IMG/VR virus record: IMGVR_UViG_3300037584_004615
Location: 1-37,146 of that record
Strand: one strand, 5' to 3'
Length of the DNA: 37,146 nucleotides
Origin: a virus
This document shows, in pieces, positions 32,895 through 37,146 of the stretch. A program made the translations under genes and the position numbers. How positions within the stretch are numbered: the first letter of the stretch is position 1; each line of letters starts with the position of its first letter. The notes under the pieces are model-generated. The model searched no databases. It was not told where the DNA came from and was given only the letters and a program-made list of their open reading frames with translations.

Positions 32895-34399
32895 ACGGGT
32901 TCTTCATCAACCTTGAATTTAAATATTTCTGGCTGTTCTACATATTGTCCATTGACTTGGTAAACAAACTGTAACCCATAAGCATAACCTTCATCTAGAA
33001 TATTCGTGTCAACCTCAAAGTAGTTTCCACTAACATCATAGGACATCCTAGTGTGGTTGGATGACCCTGTTCCATATTCCACCACCTCTAAATTATCGAC
33101 TATTCTAAACAGCCTCCAATATGCATCTTCGATTATCTGACTAGGTGGCTCAGATGCAGCGACACTATAAACATTCGGGTTCCAGTTTTTCTCTCTAGCA
33201 TAAACTCTTAGAACAGGCTTCTGCCCTTTTACATATGACTTTTTAAGGTTTGTTATATCGCTTATGTGTTGGGTTTCATATTGAACGAAACTAGCGGTCA
33301 AGCCCTCCAGATTTATAGATCCTGTAAAATATTCTATACTCCCGGAATGCCAAACATCATGCACTGTAGATAAAGAACTTGTTATTGCGAAGGAACAGCT
33401 ATAAATACCAGTCTGTGCAACACCATTTTCCACAACAATACCACCTGTGATCTCTTGTTGAACCAACCCATTCGTATCTAATACATGAAGGCGATGGCCC
33501 GTTGGTAAATCATCATTACTGCCGCTAAAAAAGCTTACATATATTATTTGGTCTGTCCCAATTAAACTTGGGATATCTTTTAAGTTACCTCTGATTCTAT
33601 TGTAGAGATATACAGTATTAAGATTATCAGCAGGTGGAGCCAAGGCGCTAGAAATAAAACTTAAGCCTCTTTGGTCTTTCCTGGAAGAATCCCATCTAGC
33701 CTCAATGTATGGTCTCTTGAGAAAGTATTCACTTGTTCGTCCAAAAAACTTCTTTGTAAAAAATGACCCTGAGGATCCAGAAATTATATCATCATCATGC
33801 TTTATCATAAAGCCAAAATTTGATGTGGTTCCAGCGCCGTCAGATCTCCACAAATCAATTGCGAAACTTACGTCAACATCTAAATCTTCAGCACCACCAG
33901 ATAGGTAAAAACTTGAGGAATAAGCCGTGTCGCCAACACTTGCACTATTAAAAAAATCGCCGCCCTGATGTTCCCAAGCTATTCCCTCAGAGCTAGAAAT
34001 CCAATTACACACACCAAAATCTGTGTACTCGTTCATATCTAACCCTCGGCCTTCTGTCCAAAAGTTACCACTAACCACGGCTACTTTCAAAGGATACTCA
34101 TATGGTAAACTATCAGCGTGAGGCGCATTAAACATTTTCAATCTGTATTCAACGCTAGATGATGGGACATTACCATTTGTAACATCTGAGACAATTGCGT
34201 CTACTGGGAACTGAATTAGTATCCTAGCTTGCTCGGCGTTATCAGCATCTATTGAGGCTGAGGTTTGTCCATGTATAACAAAAGCCTCTAAAATATCAGA
34301 GGCACCCATATTAGAGCCAGTGCCTCTAATTCTAAGGTTAGCCTTAAAAGCGTTCGTAATCGTATTATCTTGTGTTGCAAAGTATCTTTTTATAGCCAT
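32891..34399 (-). CDS. Virion protein with DNRLRE-like beta-sandwich N-terminus
   Basis: 502 aa. Residues 1-200 resemble DNRLRE-type beta-sandwich domains: DNTITNAFKANLRIRGTGSN and then ARILIQFPVDAI, a Y-R-L-K-M-F strand, LKVAVVSGNFWTEGRG with its W-x-E-G, and later FAIDLW. The remainder is also beta-rich (IIYVSFFSGSNDD, GIYSCSFAITSS), with a C-terminal YAYGLQFVYQVNGQYVEQPE. DNRLRE domains are found in wall-linked and phage structural proteins. The start shares a base with the gp6-like stop (TAATG) and the stop overlaps the giant gene by ATGA, so it is translated between two baseplate components. Probable baseplate-associated or adhesive protein; which one is unknown. Confidence 0.7.
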   Translation of the reverse strand: MAIKRYFATQDNTITNAFKANLRIRGTGSNMGASDILEAFVIHGQTSASIDADNAEQARILIQFPVDAIVSDVTNGNVPSSSVEYRLKMFNAPHADSLPYEYPLKVAVVSGNFWTEGRGLDMNEYTDFGVCNWISSSEGIAWEHQGGDFFNSASVGDTAYSSSFYLSGGAEDLDVDVSFAIDLWRSDGAGTTSNFGFMIKHDDDIISGSSGSFFTKKFFGRTSEYFLKRPYIEARWDSSRKDQRGLSFISSALAPPADNLNTVYLYNRIRGNLKDIPSLIGTDQIIYVSFFSGSNDDLPTGHRLHVLDTNGLVQQEITGGIVVENGVAQTGIYSCSFAITSSLSTVHDVWHSGSIEYFTGSINLEGLTASFVQYETQHISDITNLKKSYVKGQKPVLRVYAREKNWNPNVYSVAASEPPSQIIEDAYWRLFRIVDNLEVVEYGTGSSNHTRMSYDVSGNYFEVDTNILDEGYAYGLQFVYQVNGQYVEQPEIFKFKVDEEPV

Positions 34400-36192
34400 T
34401 ATTTAACAACTCCAGTGATATCATCCTCAGGAAATAAAACATCTGCAACTGCATCTTCGGGAACCACAAGAAATCTGCCGTCATTAGATAGATTTTTTTC
34501 AATCTCATAGTTAAACGAACTATATGATCCGCCTGTCTTGTTAATTAGTTTGACCATCGTTGTATCCACAACACCATCAACACTGTTTAAAGATTTAAAT
34601 ATTTCTGATAAATATACAGGTTCACCCATTTCTTTAGCTACGTTTAAAACCTTCTCTTGTAACTTACTTACACAGGCATTTAGAACCTCAAAACGATTAG
34701 CGTCGGTTTCAGCTATGACCTCGAACTGTATTCCGTAGTTTATGATTTTTCCGTCCAAAATATCCACGCTGTCGTTTATCATTCTATATCGATCAATCCA
34801 GGTTTTCAGATTTGTTTTTAGCTTACTTGTGGGGGCCGAAAACTTCCCATTTGCATTCTCTGCTAAAACGTATAAATTTAAGTTTCTTCTTGTTGACCTT
34901 GGGTCTTGTACAATGTTAACACGCTTAACTTTGCCGAAACCTGCTGGCATGCGGTAACATATACTAATGTAATCAGATCTTGTTACGGCTCTGTTCTGAG
35001 AGGCGTAAGATGCGTAAGCACGGACCCTGACTTCATCAGCGGACAACTCCTCTGTATCCCCAAGAATAGGCTCAGGGTTTTCGACTTCTAGTGAGCTTTC
35101 TACTCCTGCAATGAGTGTGTCCGACAAAGCGTCACGGTTTGTAAAAGTAAATGACCTTTCTACAATTTGGTTTACTGTGCTAGCAGCAGCATTAACCGTA
35201 GTTGCTTCATTAGACCTGTAAGTTACAGTTAGTGTTGTATTTTCAGGAACCACACCGAATTTATCAGTCTTTATTAGATTACTAGGATCAAATGTGGTGT
35301 CTGATACATACTCTCTACCTGTAACATCTAATACAACGTCCGCAGGGTTGGCCACCAAATCTCCGGTTAGGTTTGCAGATGACCCATATCCAAACTGAAG
35401 AAAAGTGGCTCCCTCAGTGTTATGCTCTGTAACAAACCTTCTTGGGCAAGGTTTTGTTTTCATAATAAAAGGAACAGTATCTCTACTTGTCCCTCGATTA
35501 GGTTCTTTTGATAATATAATATCTTGAGTTAAATAATCAACCTGAAAATATTCATTTCCTTGGGAGTCAACAACAGATAAAATTTCAGAAACTTCGTCAG
35601 CAGCCATTCTTAATCTTAAAAATCTTTGGTAATCACCAACTATTATTTCTTCCTCACGCAGTCTACCAGAAACTACTGTTCCTTTTCCTTTTATAGCAAA
35701 CTCAGTTGGCACACCAGTGTCTGAGTCTACTTTGGCCACGGTTATCTCGTTATTGCTATCGGTAAAATCTATATCCTGGTTCACTGTGTACAATCCGCCG
35801 CCGGAACCACCAACTATAGTTCCCCTTTTTAATATGGGAATATAAGTTGTGTCTGGACCACCCGTAGTCGATGCTGCTGGGACTAGTACATAAAAATTAC
35901 AGACACCTGTTGAAGTTGGCGAGCCGGGCATCTTATATCCCATTTGCTTAGCTAATCTTTGAACATTAGATAATTCTATTGCAGTGTCTAAAAAGCTTTC
36001 ATTTGCTTGATAATCCGTATAGAAAGAAAGCTGATCACCAACATAGGCTACTAGATCTAACATCAAAGCACCAAAAGATGCTTCGTTAAAATCTTGAAAT
36101 GTGTTAGCATAATAACGTTTTGCGTAGTTTACAAGCGATTCTTTGATTGTATCAAATTCTCTGTTTGTATAATTTATCGGGCGTTTTGGCAT
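34399..36192 (-). CDS. 6: Baseplate wedge protein, T4 gp6-like
   Basis: 597 aa, near the 660 aa of T4 gp6, from the ATG at 36192 that follows GAGG by seven bases; a TTG seven codons earlier lacks such a site. The N-terminus matches the gp6/baseplate J family: PINYTNREFDTIKESLVNYA, then FNEASFGALMLDLVAYVGDQ and LSFYTDYQANESFLDTAIE, with repeated beta modules later (VRVRAYASYASQNRAVTRSDY) and a C-terminal regular fold. In T4, gp6 forms the ring that holds the wedges together and switches shape when the tail contracts. It lies immediately downstream of gp25, as in other contractile systems. The call is firm, the numbering by analogy. Confidence 0.87.
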   Translation of the reverse strand: MPKRPINYTNREFDTIKESLVNYAKRYYANTFQDFNEASFGALMLDLVAYVGDQLSFYTDYQANESFLDTAIELSNVQRLAKQMGYKMPGSPTSTGVCNFYVLVPAASTTGGPDTTYIPILKRGTIVGGSGGGLYTVNQDIDFTDSNNEITVAKVDSDTGVPTEFAIKGKGTVVSGRLREEEIIVGDYQRFLRLRMAADEVSEILSVVDSQGNEYFQVDYLTQDIILSKEPNRGTSRDTVPFIMKTKPCPRRFVTEHNTEGATFLQFGYGSSANLTGDLVANPADVVLDVTGREYVSDTTFDPSNLIKTDKFGVVPENTTLTVTYRSNEATTVNAAASTVNQIVERSFTFTNRDALSDTLIAGVESSLEVENPEPILGDTEELSADEVRVRAYASYASQNRAVTRSDYISICYRMPAGFGKVKRVNIVQDPRSTRRNLNLYVLAENANGKFSAPTSKLKTNLKTWIDRYRMINDSVDILDGKIINYGIQFEVIAETDANRFEVLNACVSKLQEKVLNVAKEMGEPVYLSEIFKSLNSVDGVVDTTMVKLINKTGGSYSSFNYEIEKNLSNDGRFLVVPEDAVADVLFPEDDITGVVK

Positions 36193-36216
36193 TACTAAAC
36201 CTCGGGGCTTCAATAA

Positions 36217-36621
36217 TTAGTCTTTGTTCTGAGTTATTATCAAGGTATCGCTGTCATTAATTGGACCTATACCATACTTTAAAATCAACCTTACGGCGTT
36301 AGGGGACAAACTATCGTCTTCATCAGCAGTTAAAACAATGATATCATCCACCTCAACAAAAGGCATAAACTTACTAATTTGTGTTGAAATTCTTTCTCTA
36401 ACTGAGTTAGATGTGTTGTTTATGTCCGGCTCGAAAAGCAATCGACGCACACCTGCACCAAACTCTGGTAACATGACTCTCTCGCCTGGTGATGTTAAAA
36501 TCAAATTTTTCAAATTTTGTTTAACAACATCTTTTAAAGTTTTGTTAAGTTCATATGGACCATCAACATTATCATAAGTCAACGGCAATGAAACTGAAAG
36601 ACCCTCTAGTTTATTAGCCAT
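36217..36621 (-). CDS. 25: Baseplate wedge protein, T4 gp25-like
   Basis: 134 aa, the same size as T4 gp25 (132 aa). LPLTYDNVDGPYELNKTLKD, then VVKQNLKNLILTSPGERVML, PEFGAGVRRLLFEP and SVRERISTQISKFMPFVEVD are the family's central elements, including the E-R-x-x-x-x-x-F-G loop. In contractile tails this small protein links the sheath to the wedge and starts sheath polymerisation. The stop of the upstream gene and this ATG abut (TAAATG). The gene lies 24 bases before the gp6-like one. Sheath and tube genes should lie outside the window. Confidence 0.9.
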   Translation of the reverse strand: MANKLEGLSVSLPLTYDNVDGPYELNKTLKDVVKQNLKNLILTSPGERVMLPEFGAGVRRLLFEPDINNTSNSVRERISTQISKFMPFVEVDDIIVLTADEDDSLSPNAVRLILKYGIGPINDSDTLIITQNKD

Positions 36622-37146
36622 TTAGTTGCCCCTCGCACGCTCTTGTACATTAGTCATCTCAGTAATTATACTCTCAACACGATTTCTTTGCGCTGGATCC
36701 CAAGAGCTAATATTAAGATCTTGGAATAAGTTATCTTCATCAATTTCAGCAACCTTCAAGGTAATTGATGCTATAAGTCCAGTAATAGTATCATTTCTTT
36801 CCGCCCGTTGATCAATGCGCTGGAGGCCATAATCAGATACACTTCGTAGTTGTCTCGGTGGAGGACGATCAGCGAATCCAGTAAACTTGATTGCTGCGCC
36901 TGTGATTCTACCATAAAAATTAGTAGTTTCTCTACTGTCTTTTAGACCAGCATAAGTTGATTCCATACCCTCTAACATTAGAGACTCTAGAAACCCTAGT
37001 GTTCTCTGCCCAAAGGCCTGACGCTTACTAAAGGGAGCGTTTGGGTGAAACAATGCGGCAGTATTAATATCAACCTGAGTTATGCTATCTTTGTTAGATA
37101 TTTTTAAATCAGTGTTAGAATTATAAGCTCGTTGTTGATTAGCTAA
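36622..37146 (-). CDS. Structural protein, incomplete at its N-terminus
   Basis: The frame is open without a stop from 36622 to the window edge (175 codons), so the true start lies upstream of the window. A TTG at 37053 could be read as a start, but the preceding 31 codons are open and give ordinary coding text (LANQQRAYNSNTDLKISNKD), so it is unlikely. The visible part is helical and charged: FSKRQAFGQRTLGFLESLML, then YGRITGAAIKFTG, then NDTITGLIASITLKVAEIDE. It ends at a TAA directly before the gp25-like gene. It may be the C-terminal end of a tail or baseplate protein (gp53 or spike region by position), but no family is recognised. Confidence 0.7.
   Translation of the reverse strand, partial: LANQQRAYNSNTDLKISNKDSITQVDINTAALFHPNAPFSKRQAFGQRTLGFLESLMLEGMESTYAGLKDSRETTNFYGRITGAAIKFTGFADRPPPRQLRSVSDYGLQRIDQRAERNDTITGLIASITLKVAEIDEDNLFQDLNISSWDPAQRNRVESIITEMTNVQERARGN

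Noticed and set aside
36193-36213. TTG start for the gp6-like protein
   Set aside because: The ATG at 36192 has GAGG seven bases before it and gives the usual short N-terminus; the TTG puts that site inside the coding region.
37051-37053. TTG at 37053 as the start of the rightmost gene
   Set aside because: The frame is open to the window edge and reads as normal coding text, so the gene begins outside the window.

Overview
The window reads as part of a tailed-phage genome: a contractile-tail (myovirus-type), distantly T4-related phage, probably of an aquatic or marine bacterium. The evidence is a gp25-like and a gp6-like baseplate wedge protein side by side, a T4 gp61-type primase, very large virion proteins, LamG and DNRLRE-like beta-sandwich modules, and dense packing with start/stop overlaps of 1-4 bases. 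Every gene I can support lies on the minus strand, so transcription runs from the right end to the left end. The AT-rich sequence shows no tRNA, rRNA, CRISPR, insertion sequence or convincing terminator. The host cannot be named from sequence alone.

Layout in transcription order. (1) Tail/baseplate module, 37146 to 10415: an incomplete gene cut by the right edge, the gp25-like protein, the gp6-like protein, a DNRLRE-like 502-aa protein, a 3596-aa giant with an N-terminal LamG domain, then seven further structural-type proteins that include two paralogous pairs. (2) Nucleic-acid module, 10402 to 8221: RuvC-like resolvase, HAD-fold phosphatase and primase. Two sigma70-like promoters sit at this boundary, one before the resolvase and one before the phosphatase. 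(3) A SAM-dependent methyltransferase of unknown substrate. (4) A cluster of nine small overlapping genes, 6955 to 2189. Each begins with one of two related peptides, M-K-x-[LI]-[LM]-x-x-W-x-x-[FY]-L-x-E or M-[KR]-I-T-M-x-Q-L-R-G. In form this matches the T4 capsid-targeting sequence with its [LI]-x-E prohead-protease site. The parts after the tag are unrelated: an HExxH metalloprotease-like protein, a Cys-His-Asp hydrolase-like protein, Cys-rich metal-binding proteins, Lys/Arg-rich DNA-binding-like proteins, a possible BECR-type nuclease fold and an acidic protein. (5) A coiled-coil/LamG protein, a single-pass membrane coiled-coil protein, and the start of an RseP-like site-2 (M50) intramembrane protease that runs off the left edge.

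The main inference is that region 4 encodes a set of proteins packaged into the prohead, trimmed by the prohead protease and injected with the DNA. A tenth tag at 2166..2192 (MKKLLTDW then an amber stop) lies exactly where another member should begin and looks like a remnant. Two tags are identical over 14 residues yet differ at six bases, all synonymous, so selection appears to act on the peptide. The RseP-like protease is a second unusual element, because such proteases normally belong to cellular stress-signalling pathways.

Several starts were set by hand from ribosome-binding sites, overlaps or the shared tag (4977, 5518, 9774, 36192). Two genes, 1..431 and 36622..37146, are incomplete at the window edges.
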